This document shows positions 30,845-43,341 of a DNA stretch of 64,000 bases, piece by piece. The notes beneath the pieces were generated by a model that saw only the letters and a list, made by a program, of their open reading frames with translations, had not been told where the DNA came from and searched no databases. Each line of letters starts with the position of its first letter. Within the stretch, counting starts at the first letter, position 1. The DNA comes from Hydra vulgaris (Eukaryota; Cnidaria; Hydrozoa; Anthoathecata; Hydridae), in NCBI RefSeq assembly GCF_038396675.1, contig NC_088927.1:35982501-36046500 (forward strand). Direction: 5' to 3'. Made by a program: the position numbers and the translations under genes.

Positions 30845-33185
30845 TTTATCGACAAATTTCCTCGTAAAGTATCTGAAAAAAACAAGTGGTTTATGAGTAT
30901 TCCTCTCTCACACTGGACTTTAACAAAATATAACGTTGTTTGTAAATTGCATTGGCCAGATAATGCTGAGTTATCTTTATATCGTGGTAAATTGAGACCA
31001 ATTAATCCTCCATCAGTGTTCCCAAATATCTCTAAAAGTTGTCTATCCTCTCCACCACCAAAAATGAGAAAAACTTTTTCAAAAAGAGGTATCGAAAAAG
31101 ATGAACTATAAGAAGAAGAAGATAATTGATAATTTAAAATTTGAAGATATTGAAGAATACTTATCTACTAAAAATGATAAAATTACTTACGAGCAAAACA
31201 ATTCTATTTTTATCCAGTCTAAAGTTTTTAGTTGTGGGATTCCACTATTTTTGCTGATAGTAAATCAAAATTTAATGTTTGGAGAATTTCATTATGGTTC
31301 AAAATGTACTGTTAAATCTCTTTCGAAAAACAGAATAACTTCATTTAATAGAAAGTCAGCTTTAAATGAAGCTCTTAGGTACCTAAAAGTTAAAGATGAG
31401 GATCATAATAACCTAAATATTATTTCAACATCTAAATATAATGGGAGATCATTCTTTACTGTATATTCGACTGATATAATAACCAGGGCTTTTGAATATT
31501 TTGCAACAAGTCGTTCCACTTACAATCAATTGTGTTGTGATTATCTGTTGCCAAGTATTTGAACTTTAACTCGTATAACTTCAAAAATAAACTCTCAAGA
31601 TGATTTGGTCTTTTAAGTTCTGTGCTATCAAACCTTGAGGGGAAAAAAGAAATTGTGTTTTATCGATAGATGAAATTTGTGCAAAAGCTGCTTTATTATA
31701 TCAAAGTGGAAATATTTTTGGAAAAGCTGTTAATTATCCAGAGAAAATAGCTACTACTATACTTTCATTTATGATCAAAAGTCTTTGTGATGAACCTGAA
31801 TTTTTAGCAAGAGTTTTACCAGTTAGTAATCTAACATTAAATTTCCAACTAGACCAATGCAAATTAATTGTTGACACCATAGAAAGTTATGTAATGGTAA
31901 AGTAGTTGCAATTATTACTGATGGTAATAAAGTTAACTAAAGCTTTTCTCTAAATTCAAAACAGTAGATGGAAAACCTTGGTTATGTCTTATATTTTATA
32001 TGACTATGTCCATTTTTTGAAGTGCATAAGAAATAATTGGCTGACAGAAAAACTAGGTCAGTTGCAGTTTACTTATGATGAAATATCTTACATTGCAAGT
32101 TGGAGAGATTTAGTTAACTTGAAACACTTGAAACTTTAACACTTAAAAAAAACCAATTATTAAAGTTATCTAAGTTGACTGAAACATTAATATATCCTAA
32201 ACCAATAGAATGACAAAAGTAAGCACTTCTTTACAAGTATTCAGTGAAGAGACAGTTGCAGCTTTAAAAAACTCATCCTAAAATATACCAAGAAAGTGTC
32301 AAGAGTACTATCATTCTTTTGGAGTTGATTATAGATTTTTGGAAAGTAGTGAATGTTAAATGTCCTGGTGCAAATCTTAGATTTAGGGATGAGTCCCGTA
32401 ATGTAATCAGATCTTCAGATGACGTTAACTTAAAAAAATTGCTTGCTATGCAACAATGGCTGAAAATATGAAACTAACATCTGGTAAACGAGTTCACAAG
32501 CTTACAAAAGATACAAGCAATGCACTTTCACATACTTGTCGTGGCCTAATTGATTTTTCTTGCCATCTTTTATCAAGTGGTAATGAATATGTAATTTTAG
32601 GTTAATTTTCTTCTGATCTGATTGAAAAATGTTTTGGAAAATTACGTCAAGGATCAGGTGTTACTTATTTTATAACCGCTAAATCAGTTATTGAAAAAGT
32701 ACCTATTCAACGTGCTTAGCTGGTGCAACAGCTAAATATTGATGTAGAAGGAAATGATGGCCATGACTGTCTTTTATGTTTTGAAGATTTAGATGATGGG
32801 GAAATTGATATTATTTATAATTTAGCAGATCTAGAAGATAGCATAAACATAGAAATGTTATATACTATTGTCTATTGCTAGTTTTGTTCAAAAGTGTTCC
32901 ACTGAAGAAATTATAGATGATACAATTACATATTATGAAAAACACGGAACTTATTTAAATACTTTAAATAGGGGAGAACTTGCTATTCCATCTGACACTT
33001 TATCTCAATGGTCCTTATTTTGCTATGTGTTTTTTTCTTTATTAGATAAAAGAGTTTGCAGAACATTTCTGATCTAGAGTTTAAATTTATTGCAGAGTTG
33101 TACAGATTTTCTATTTCAAAGAAACAATGCCAAACCTTGGCAAACATTTTTTTAAAGATTTTTGCATTACTTCACACTCCCTAAA
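30845..33185 (+). pseudogene. THAP / P-element-like transposase pseudogene (THAP9-like)
   Basis: The frame from about 30853 reads FPRKVSEKNKWFMSIP and WTLTKYNVVCKLHWP, then RPINPPSVFPNI, the second half of a THAP DNA-binding finger. The transposase follows: SKVFSCGIPLFLLIVNQN, ISTSKYNGRSFFTVYSTDII, NIFGKAVNYPEKIATTILSF, VAIITDGNKVN, YDYVHFLKCIRNNWL-type sequence, FSSDLIEKCFGKLRQGSGVT and YFITAKSVIEKV. This order (GKAVN, ITDGN, NNWL, LEK.FGKLRQGSGGTYF) is that of P-like elements and THAP9. At least ten stops and several frameshifts break it after 31560. The N-terminal half of THAP is not seen. Terminal repeats were not found; it abuts the IS630-type element at 33283. Confidence 0.82.
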
Positions 33186-33338
33186 GTAATAAAGAAACTA
33201 AACTCAAAGAAATTAAGTTTATGTAAATGTTTTTTTTCCTATTAAGTACAAAAAAAAGTTTATTGTTTGTTTTTTTTTAATACCGGTTTTTACATCAATT
33301 TAAAACAAACATGACATCCATTTAAAACCAACCGCGAC

Positions 33339-35057
33339 CACTGATCTCAAAATATAACTGGATAGCGTATGCGGCAAATTTTTTGAAGCCAGTTTTGGCC
33401 TCCCAAGAATGCGACGGTTTCGGTTGATTGCAAATGAAGAAATTTTTGTTACGAACTTATATGTCATTTACATATATAAATATTATGAAATGTACATGCC
33501 TCAAATATAATTTTTGGTTTTACATAACAATAATTAAAAAAAAAAAGGCAATATTACATATTTACGTAAATTTCTCTATTGTTTAACAAAATATATTCTA
33601 AACAATAAGTTTGTATAATATCTTGCTTTTTTAAAGATAAATAAATGTTATTAAATAAGATAAAAATTTTAAGTTTTTTTTAATTAAGTATTAGTTTATT
33701 TAACATTAGTAAAGAACAAATAAGGAATTAGTAGTTATACAAGTTAACAATTTTCAAACAACTTTCGAATAATTATTTTAAGTTTGAAAAACTGAAATAA
33801 TTTTATTCATATTTTGTTCATTTTCATTTAACTACTTTCTTTTAATTTTAGTTTTACTTTAAATTATTTGTTTAATATTGTTTATAATACAATTTATGCA
33901 CCTTTTAGTTCTTAACTACCCAATGCTGTGTGCTAGAAGGTTAATAACATAACTGCATGGTAGGCAGCTAAATATCCAATGAAATCAGTTTTTCGATTAT
34001 ACAAGATCATTTGTGTAGCAGTAATCTCTTTAAGACTAATGATATTCTTCAGCAAATCATTTTCTTGAATTTAATGTCATATAATCAATCTATTATGCAA
34101 ATAAACTCAACAACATATTTATAAAATTATTTAACAGCTATTTATAAAATTATTTAACAGCTACAGTTCATTAATATAAAAAAAAGTCAGCAAGCTGTAA
34201 TATATAACCATAATACTTAACAGCAGGTAAGCAGGATATTTAATTAAAGTTAAGGAGATATTTCAAAGAGGAGGAAATGTTTTGAACATTTCTATATAAA
34301 GATATAAATAAATTTTTTTCAAACAAATGTATTTTTAAATACATTTGTTTCTTCAATTGTATTGAGTGATTATCCTTCAAACTATAAGAAACTATTATTT
34401 ACTTTTTATTTGTTTTAAAAGCTGTTATAAATAACTATAATTCAGACCTGGTTTTTTTTTACCAGTATAAGTGACACCTAATAATATTTTATTCAAATAA
34501 TTTATGCAATAATAGAATTCAAGTATAATATAATTCTAGAAGGAACCCTTAAGTTTTTGTATACTCACAGCACTCAATTAACAATTCATGTAGAATTTGT
34601 ATAAAATGGCATCTTACTACAAAAAATAGAGAATATAGTAGTAGAGAATAAAGAGGGTAGAAATGATTGCCGTTTATCATACTGTTATGTTATTAACCTT
34701 TTAGCATACAGCATTGGGAACTAAAAACTATAAGACTTATAGTTTTTAGTTCCCAATACTTATACATAAGACTTAACTAAATTTGTAAATGCCATTTAAT
34801 AATAAATTCAATTATACAAATAAATAATTTCTTTTTTTCTCTAATATTTATAAAATTCATTTATTTTCTTTTATTTTTAACAAATTTATAAGCTTATTTA
34901 TTTATTTTTTTAGTAATTTGATATAGCCATTTAAATTGTATATCGGTTTCACCGCTAGGAACTAAAACCGCTGCCATCTTGGGAGGCCAATTTAAGCTTC
35001 AACTTTTTTCGGAAAAAACAATAGAACCAGCTATCCAGTTATATTTTGAGATCAGTG
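33339..35057. mobile_element. Element with 8-bp target duplication nested in the IS630-type element
   Basis: The two ends match as inverted repeats for 27 bp (CACTGATCTCAAAATATAAC, then TGGATAGC), with a second block CCTCCCAAG after a gap. It is flanked by ACCGCGAC at 33331-33338 and 35058-35065. There is no transposase. Eight-bp duplications fit hAT or P superfamilies. The body contains an internal inverted pair (33922-33958 with 34680-34717), a 46-bp palindrome at 34712-34757 and a 23-bp tandem duplication at 34120-34165. Confidence 0.9.
34712..34757. repeat. Near-perfect palindrome, arms about 22 bp
   Basis: ATTGGGAACTAAAAACTATA pairs with TATAGTTTTTAGTTCCCAAT with almost no loop. Confidence 0.93.
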
Positions 35058-35604
35058 ACCGCGACATTTATTTAAAATATCGCGCCGATCAATTAAAACG
35101 ATCGTAATTTTCAATTAAAATATTTAACGCATGCGCAATCTCAACATTCTCATGCGCAATTCTTAACAGGTTTTATTTATATATTTATTTATTTAAATTT
35201 ATTTTTTATTAATATTATATTAATTTATTTTAATTTCATGGAATTTATTCTAAATTTAAACGGATGCCATGTTTGTTTTAAATGGATGCAAAACCATATT
35301 TTTTACATTTTTTTTATACACATACTGTATTGGCAAAACAACCATGAAACTTTAATTAATTGAACATCAGTTCAATTAAAGCATGCATGATGATAATTAA
35401 AACAACCATGATTTCCTATTAAAATATTTAGCGCATGTGGATATTAGATTTTCATTAAAACTTGCAGCGAAATTCTGTTTGCCAAAATACGCGAAAATTT
35501 ACTTTGAGATTGGTCGTTGATCAAAGAAAAGTTTAATCTGAAACTTCATTGCCGCGAAAAACTCAATCTGAATCTTCATGCTGCGAAATTAAGTTTCCCA
35601 AAAC

Positions 35605-36576
35605 ATGCGCGATCTTGTTGTAAATCTAGTCGTTGATCAAGGAAAAACTCAATCTGAAGCTTCATCGTTAACAGGAGTTAATCGAAACACAATACAATCA
35701 ATTTTAAGAAGGTACGATCGAACGAATTCAACACGTCCTGGTACTAGAGGTGGCGCTCGTTCTGGTTCTAGAGGTGGCGCTCGTTATTTATAATGAAGAG
35801 ATTAGAAGAATTGAATAGCTTATAAACGATAACACAACGACAACTATAATTGAAATTAAATATGCTTTAAATGTAAATGTATCGATTAAAACTGTCTGGA
35901 GATGGGTGACCAATCTTGGATACAAATATAAAATTACTCGACCAATTTATGAAAGAAGAAACGACAATGATGTAAAAAAACTTCGAATTGAATATGTTAG
36001 GTGCTATACTTCAGTCTCGCTTATTCATCGCTATCGAAATATTGTTTTTATCGATAAAAGTCAATTTAATTTACACATGTTTTGCAGTCATTCATGGGCA
36101 AGAAGAGGAGTAACACCAAACCCGATCTAGGCAGCCCTAGGCAGCGTAATGTTTCGATGATATTAGCTGTCAATGGTTTAAATATTATTCACTGCGAAAC
36201 TGTCAGTGTGTCAGTCAACAGAGTTTTGTTTCAAGAATATATTGATGAAGTTGTTCGAGTTTTGGGGGCAGAGGAAGAATTCACCCTGGTGATGGGTAAT
36301 GTCAGAATACATCATAATGTTGAGATGAGGGCTCAGAACATTCAAATAAAATATTTGCCACCATATTCACCATTCTTGAATCCGTGTGAAGAGATTTTTT
36401 TTAATCTTAAGTATAACTTGCGAAGAAATACAGCCCCAGCTGGAAGAAATGAACTAATTACAAGAATGCGTGAGGCATGCTTATCTATTCCTAATGTTAA
36501 CTTATCGAACTATTACACACACTGCGAAAGCTTTTTTGAAGCGTGTCTTAGGTCAGATGACATACCTCGACAGTAA
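35605..36576 (+). pseudogene. IS630/Tc1-superfamily (DDE_3-like) transposase with lost catalytic Asp
   Basis: The N-terminal helix-turn-helix reads GKTQSEASSLTGVNRNTIQS and SILRRYDR, followed by a Gly-Arg-rich tandem (RGGARSGSRGGAR) and a second helix VSIKTVWRWVTNLGYKYK. The catalytic region has NIVFIDKSQFNLHM (first Asp), LVMGNVRIHHN where relatives have LVMDN (second Asp replaced by Gly) and PPYSPFLNPCEEIF (acidic third position). Two frameshifts (about 35790 and 36115) and two stops (TAG near 35816 and near 36127) also break it. The element cannot be autonomous. Confidence 0.85.
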
Positions 36577-36834
36577 TTGGAAAATAAACGTTTTATTTTA
36601 AATAAAAAAGATTTTTTAAATAATTTTCAAAAATTGAATAAAAAAATATATATATATTTATTAAAATAAAAGCTTTTTTTTTTGAATTATATAGAATGTT
36701 GAGATTGCGCATGCGTTTATTGTTTTAATTGAAAATCACGATTGTTTTAATTGATTGGCACGATGTTTTAATTGAATGTCGTGGTTGTTTTAAATGGATG
36801 TCATGTTTGTTTTAAATGGATGTAAAAACCGGTA

Positions 36835-38028
36835 CTTATTATTTCTTTTAAATTGAAAATCTCAATTAAAAATGTTTTTATATAACTTTACGAGCCTTTT
36901 AAAAGTTATTAAAAATTTGTTTATTAACCTCAATAAACTATTTTTGAAATAAGAAATTAAAAATTTTTTCAAACAGACTGTTAACTATTTGTATGTTTAA
37001 TCTTAGCAAAGCTATATAACTTTTACTAATCCGCCATTTTTTTTTAATCGACCTTCAGTATAAAGAAGGCCGTTTGCCGTATTCACATCCCTCCGTTAAA
37101 CCCTGCTTTATAGTCATGGTCGCATGTAAAATAAAAAAAAAAGGAAAACTAAACATTTTGATTGGATATTCTAATTTTTGTACAGACTTATTCCATATAG
37201 CTTATGAAGTTTAAAAATCTTAACGTGCCATTTAACAACTGCATTAGTTTAAATACAAAAATAGATGCAACTTATTGAAAATATTTTAAGTATAAAATAT
37301 TCGCCACATGTTTGTAAATCGAATACCGCAAAGCATTAATTTAGTTTTCACAAATTATTGACAGAGGGTTACCAATTTGTAAAACTAGATGTTTTAAATA
37401 TAATTACTTTAATCTATGTAATCAAAATTTCACAAAACTTACTTAAAAACAAGTTTGCTTATAAGTGTTTTTTAATATTGTATTAAAATTATAAAATAGT
37501 TTCAATTTAATAAATCTAAAAAAGAAAATTTGTTCCCGTTGTTTACGTTAAAAATGTTTACTTTTCAAAAACTGCTTACTAAATAAACGTGTTTTATTTA
37601 TTTAATATTATTAAAGTAAATAATGACGAGTAGGAAAAAAAAAACCCAGCATCTTAATCTAGTTCCTAAAAAAGAATATTAAAAATGCTTGCATACTTCA
37701 TCAAGGAGAAGTTGGTCATAATAATAACAAACTGAGTGGTTTTACTGGAAATGGATTTGATAATAATATTTTTTTATAGTCAAATTCGAAATGACATTTA
37801 AATCATAAACATTCTACCTGATACGTGCCCAACAACTCTCTTGTTTCATCATAGATGTTAGGAATGTAAAAACATTAAACATTCTACATCGTCAGAAAAA
37901 TAGAGCAGAAAAAGTCAACGAGAGTATAAGCGTAGATGATGCAATCTCATCTGAGCGCAGAATCTCAGCTCAGAAAAGAAATAGTTCAGGTAAATTAAAA
38001 AACCCTTGGGTGCGAAATGCAAAGCAAA
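36835..38028. other. No confident gene
   Basis: A+T-rich. A stretch at about 37890-37990 reads RQKNRAEKVNESISVDDAIS before a GTAAAT donor-like site, and one at about 40440-40500 reads KIIADEECCICFCKKTNKDR after a TTTCAG acceptor-like site. If joined, they would be two exons with the hAT at 38037 in their intron. This is only a suggestion. Confidence 0.35.
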
Positions 38029-38036
38029 GAAAATTA

Positions 38037-40367
38037 TAACCATGAGCGAGATCTCGTCTCGTTCTCGTTTCTCGTGAGAAATAGGATTTTTCGTGAGAAA
38101 CGAGAAATAGAAAATTCTCGTGAGAAGTAGAACGAGACTTAAATATTATATTATTTTCCAAATTAAAAATTATTATAATTTACAAAATGCTTAATAATTT
38201 GTTTTTTAATTAGTTAATATTTTGACTCCGTGATTTTAATTAGATTTAAAAAAAAATCTAATTAAAAAATTTTAATTAGATTTTAAATATTTTTAATTAG
38301 ATTTTAGATACAAAAACTTTTTGTATAAAATGATGCACTTTCGACTTAATTTCATTAGTTTACTCGTGAAATTCAATTTGACACATATTATTCATATTGA
38401 AAAGAAATATTCTTGCCTCATTTCAACGATCAAAAATGTCACCAAGAAAAAACAAAATCTGGAGATATTTTCAAAAAACAAGTGACGGAGCTGAATGCAA
38501 GGCGTGCAAAAAGTCTTTGAAAACAAAAGATCGAAACACGGACTTCATCGTCATCTCGAAAAAAAACAGCCAAGATTACGTTGAGTATTCTGAAAAAACT
38601 GACGACTCTCTTCTTCCTCCTCCTAAGAAGAAACAAGGTACCATGGTCGAAATGCTTGAAACAAAGTCCAAATATGACAAAGACAATTCAATTCAAAAAC
38701 AGTTTGACTCTGCAATGCTGGATTACTTTTGAACTGATCTGGCATCCTTTTCAGCGGTCGAGGGAAGAGATTTCAAGAAATTGTTTGACATTGCAAACCC
38801 TAAACTGAGCCTTCATCACAGAACAACATATTCAAGAAAGCTTTCAATTCGGTCAAGATAAGTTCAAGCTGGAATGAAGAGCCTAATAACAGAGATTACG
38901 CCAAATCTAAAAAGTGCTGCATTTACTTCTGACCTTTGGACATCTAGAGCTCAGGACAGCTACATCTCTTGGACATTTCATGCTATTGACGAAAATTGGA
39001 GACTACATCACTGGACACCCCATGTCCAACAGTTCCCAGGCAGACACACAGGTATCTTAATCGAAGGAAAGCTGGATTCGTTTTTAGAAGAACTAAATTT
39101 GCCTGCTGATTTGCCAATGTACTGCGTGAGCGACCAGGCAAGAAACATGAAACTTGCAGTGAAATTGTTAAAGCGCCTTGACCAATACTTGTGCAACAAT
39201 CATATTTTGCAATGTGCAGTTCGAGACTCATTTGGAATGACTGCTGGAATGGATGATACGTTGCAAATATGCAAAGATTTGGCTTCTTTAACTCACCAGT
39301 AAACAGTTGCAGTTGAGTTGCTTGAATCAGAATCAGACGCTCAAGGAATCAATTTTAGACAGTTACGCCAATCTGTTGACACAAGATGGAATAGTGAACT
39401 GGATTGAATGGCTTCTGTCCTACATCTAAAGAGTGCAATTATCAGCTTATGTGCAAATGAAGATATTTTTTCTTCAAAGACCATCAGTGCATCACAGTGG
39501 AAATCAATCGAGGGAGCAGTAGAAATTTTGGCACCACTTAAAGAAGCTACAGAAACGTGGTCGGCTGAGTCTATTCCAACAATTAACACTGTCGCCGATT
39601 CTCTTTATTTAATCCGTGATAAAATTGATCAATTTATTGAGACGGATGGAAAAAATGGCTACGGTGTCTTGTATGCAAAAAAACTTGAAAAGCTGCATTG
39701 AGAAAAGATTTCCTCTTTGTCACACTGGAAACTTATTGAGTGCTGCAGCAAACTACTTCAATCCTGCTTTTAAGGGACTTCACTTGAAGCTCTTCAAAAA
39801 GTTTCAAACAACAAAAGAATGGTTAGCCTCACAGGTTAAGGATAATGTTGAGTACCAACCTGTTGTCAGAGTTTTTTCAGCAGATTTGTCCCCTAATTCA
39901 AAACTGAAGCGCAAGTTAAACGTCAGACTTGAAACACAAGAGCCAACATCTGAACTGAATCCTATTTTGAGCGAAATGTGCCAGTATGAATATCTCCCTG
40001 ATGCCAAAAAAGACTTTCCGATTCTTGATTGGTGGAAATTGAATTCAAATACATTGCCAGAACTCTCTTCATTAGCTAGACAAATTTTAGCTATTCCAGC
40101 AAGTTCAACTAAATCAGAGAGAGTTTTTAGCTCAGGTGGAAATGTCGTCCGATCATCCAGACACAACTTACACCCAGAAAAAGTAGAACAAATCATCTTA
40201 ATCAGAGAAAACATTGTCTTGTTGGAAAAGTTTGGCAAAAAAATTCTGAATTAATATTTGAAAAAGTTGTTTACATTTGACAAATATCATTTGTGTCTAT
40301 TTGTCAAAACCATGTTTACATTTTTTTCTCGTCTCGGTTTGAAAAAACCTAGTCTCGCTCATGGTTA
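38037..40367 (+). mobile_element. hAT element with perfect 8-bp target duplication
   Basis: Left TAACCATGAGCGAGA and right (reverse complement TAACCATGAGCGAGA) are identical. GAAAATTA flanks the element at 38029-38036 and 40368-40375. The sub-terminal sequence is rich in TCTCG/CGAGA motifs at both ends. Length is 2331 bp. Confidence 0.95.
38436..40254 (+). pseudogene. BED-finger hAT transposase (ZBED-like) with four stops and one frameshift
   Basis: ATG at 38436 starts MSPRKNKIWRYFQ and CKACKKSLKTKD, the first half of a BED finger. The RNase-H-like domain follows: FTSDLWTSRAQDSYIS (first Asp region), CVSDQARNMKLAVKLL then LCNNHILQCAV, and RQSVDTRWNSELD. The C-terminal dimerisation motif is LARQILAIPASSTKSERVFS, then SGGNVVRSSRHNL. 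In one frame the stops are TGA at 38730, TAA near 38862, TAA at 39300 and TGA near 39405. A frameshift near 39695 moves the last third (to 40254) to another frame. The second half of the BED finger (His pair) is not obvious. Confidence 0.9.
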
Positions 40368-40375
40368 GAAAATTA

Positions 40376-40984
40376 CCCTCAGTTTTCACGTTTCTTATTG
40401 TTTTATGCACTACTTCAAAGTTAATTACTTTGTTTCAGGAAAATTATTGCGGATGAAGAATGTTGCATTTGCTTTTGCAAAAAGACTAATAAAGATAGAA
40501 ACGGATAGGAAACATGCTACATGATACCAACAAGATTATTTTATTCCTACTAAAAGATTGGTCACAAACGGAAAAATTTGCATCACAGCTTCCCGGATAT
40601 GTTCACTTTGTAAACTTGCTGTCACGATATTTATAAACTGACATGTGAGGTCGACGGCCAGGTTAGCTAATAAATTAATAGTTTGTTTACTTGGTATAAT
40701 TTATTTCTATTTCTGTAGCTATCTTATAAAATTATACTATAATAATAGTAATAGTAATATATTTAAATAAGTCTTTTTAGATAACATGATAAATAATAAA
40801 AAACAAACAAAAAAAAACAACAAATTATACAAAAATTTATGGTTTGTGAAATATAAACTTTAAGTAACAAAAAGCATTTGTTTTTCATAACAAGTAAGTT
40901 GATATCAAAATTGAGAAAAAGAGAAAAAAAGATTGCTTTCATTTAATTAAAGTTTACTTCTATAACAAATAGTATCTAAAAAGT
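40376..40984. other. No confident gene
   Basis: A+T-rich. It includes the possible exon near 40440-40500 described with 36835-38028. Confidence 0.4.
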
Positions 40985-43341
40985 CAATATTTATAGCTGC
41001 TAAAGCACGAATTAATTAATAAACGTGCCGCTCATCTTCAGTAAATGATACTTTTTGCAGTTGTAGAAAAAAATACTTGTCAATTTTATTCTTAAATGCG
41101 TTAACTGGCGGAGTCTTTTTGCATACTGACGGCAAGTTATTCCAATCATTGACAATACAATTTGTAAAAAAATTGTGACGAGCATTATTATAGGTCAATT
41201 CACGCATTAGGACGTTGGAAGATGATTTGCGATTTGGTCGATTATGCCAATTGATAATCTCAAAACCGTTTTCTAGCTTAAACTGTTAGATCAAATCGTC
41301 ACGTCTCCTGCGAGTTTCCAAAGTAGTAAAATGTAGTCGACACGCTCCAATAAGTTAGACGTGCATCCTTTTTTGGACATAAATCCATGTTGATTATGCG
41401 AGATGCAGCTTGTTTTTTCAAGATATTTAGTTATCTGTTCCCTGATGATCTTTTCCATTACTATACATAAAACTGATGTGATAGACACTGGTCTGTAATT
41501 AGAGGTATCAAGACGACTTCCTTTTTTAAACAACAGTGTGACGTGTAACTGTTTCGAAGCTGTAGGTGTTGAGCCTTCGGACAGTGCTTTATTGTAAAGT
41601 AAAGTAAGAGAGTAAGTCATTCGAGTTGCGCATTCTTTAAGTACCTTTGGACTAATAATATCAGCACCAATAGATTTATTCGGGTTCAAACCTTTCAAAT
41701 AAGCTAGCGTCGCTTTAAAATCAATAATATTATCGCCTAAGTCCTCTTGATAAGGCCTTCTTTCAAAAATAGGTAACTGACTACTTTTACTATCATCAAC
41801 AAAAACTGATTTGAAGTGTTCGTTAAGTCTGTTTGCGATATGTATTCCCTCTGTCGTCGTTTCACCTTTTGCATCGGATATAGCACAAAATGTTTTTTGC
41901 TTTACCATTAGATGCTTCGATTGTTGAGAAATAAACTAATTGTTCTAGGTTATGATTAGCCAAAGTATCAAGAAAAACACTTGCCGCACTATTTTGACCG
42001 CTTATTATTTCGATCCTGTCATCATTGTGCCATTTGATATCCAGAAAATTAAAATCACCTGCTAGTAACATACAACTATACGCTTTTCTATCAACAGCTT
42101 GCTTAACCAGCATAGTTGTTTTATTTATACCATTTATATGCGATAAAAGTGGTCTATAGACGCAACCAATAAGAAAAATTTCGTTACCGATTTTAATTTC
42201 ACACCATATTTGCTCGGAGTTGCTGTTGTTTAAGATCTCTCTTAGATCACAATCAGACACCTCATTCACAACTAGATCACGCTTGATGTAGATAGCAACA
42301 CTTCCACCATGACCAATTCAAATTTTATTTCCTAGTGAGTAGTTCGATTGAGAAGCAAATATTTCAGTACACCATGTCTCAGAAATAAAGATTAAATCAT
42401 ACATGTTTATGTCACAGAGTGCAGATAATTTGTTTATTTTATCCGGATGAAGAGAAGTTGCGTTAGTATAAAAACATTTTAAAAATGAATTTTTAAGGGT
42501 TAGATTTAGCAGATTTTTATTTTTATATTTAATGCATTTAAATAAGTATTCGCAGGTAAACATTTTGATTCACTTTGTTTTTGCAATTCCGGTTGCTTAT
42601 GCATCTCTCCATTTGATGAAAGGATGCTTTTTACGTCCATTAATTTCAACTTCCTGTGAGACATCAATGCATCGCAATTTATCGCTGTGGATGGCAAATC
42701 TAAAGAGCTTGTCAAGTTCAGAATTAGCTGCTTTTCTTTCTGAGTTTAATTTTTGAACTCAATTTGTTCTGCTACTGTGTGGTCAGTATAAATATATCTT
42801 TAAAATTGCTAGATGCTAATTGTTTAGTCTATATCGTCGATTCTAATAGATACCGAATCAACTTCAATCATAAGAGGAGGAGGTTTACCAGAATTAAAGT
42901 TCTTACTTTTTTTGAAAAGTTCAACTCTTACTATATTGACTAATTTACTTAAGGATGCCATAAACTTTTTGAATTCCGCGGTGTCATCTTTAGTTATATC
43001 GCTTGGTTGAGTTTTTGCAGATTCAGGTAGACCAAACACAACAATTCTGTTCTCTCTATTAGTCACATCCTTATTATGCTTATTGAGCGCGCTCACTACA
43101 GCTACGTTTGCTAATTTACAGGGTTTGCTGACTTGTTCAACTAATTTAGATAACAAAGGTTTTTTACTACTTTTGCTATCTTTCAGGGACTTTATTTCAA
43201 TATCCTGAAAATCAATTCTATTAGTAGGTTCGTCAATTCTGGCAGTAAGTGTCTTAATTACATGAAGAGCTTGTTTAAGTTCTTCTTGGCAATTTTATCA
43301 GCGTTTTCCAGAGCGTCTTTAAACTGTTTTTGTGTTATCAT
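40985..43341 (-). pseudogene. CR1/L2-like non-LTR retroposon, internally deleted
   Basis: On the minus strand ORF1 starts at 43341 (MITQKQFKDALENADKI), has one frameshift near 43285 and continues as RENRIVVFGLPES and PPPLMIEVDSVSIRID to 42824, like CR1-type ORF1 proteins. The endonuclease part (42563-41880) shows FYTNATSLHPDKINKLSALC, FISETWCTE, GCVYRPL and LLAGDFNFLDIKWHND, with a TGA at 42318-42320. The reverse transcriptase (41908-41291) shows GADIISPKVLKEC, LLFKKGSRLDTSNYRPVSI and QHGFMSKKGCTSNLL, then stops before the A-C catalytic motifs. The C-terminal tail resumes at 41207 (NNARHNFFTNCIVNDWNNLP). Thus the endonuclease-RT linker and the RT active-site region are deleted. Confidence 0.85.

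Larger units (their letters stand above)
33283..36832 (+). mobile_element. IS630/Tc1-type element with long terminal inverted repeats (outer element)
   Basis: The left end CCGGTTTTTACATC and the right end GATGTAAAAACCGG are inverted, each bordered by TA. Once the element inserted at 33339-35057 is set aside, the inverted repeats extend to about 160 bp, sharing units such as CATCCATTTAAAACAAACAT, GATCAATTAAAACGATCG and ACGCATGCGCAATCTCAAC. The arms are themselves tandem arrays of TTTAAAAC / AATTAAAAC units of about 20-25 bp. The transposase pseudogene is internal. Confidence 0.88.

Noticed and set aside
42532-42756. Plus-strand frame opposite the CR1-like endonuclease
   Set aside because: It is the shadow of the minus-strand retroposon coding region.
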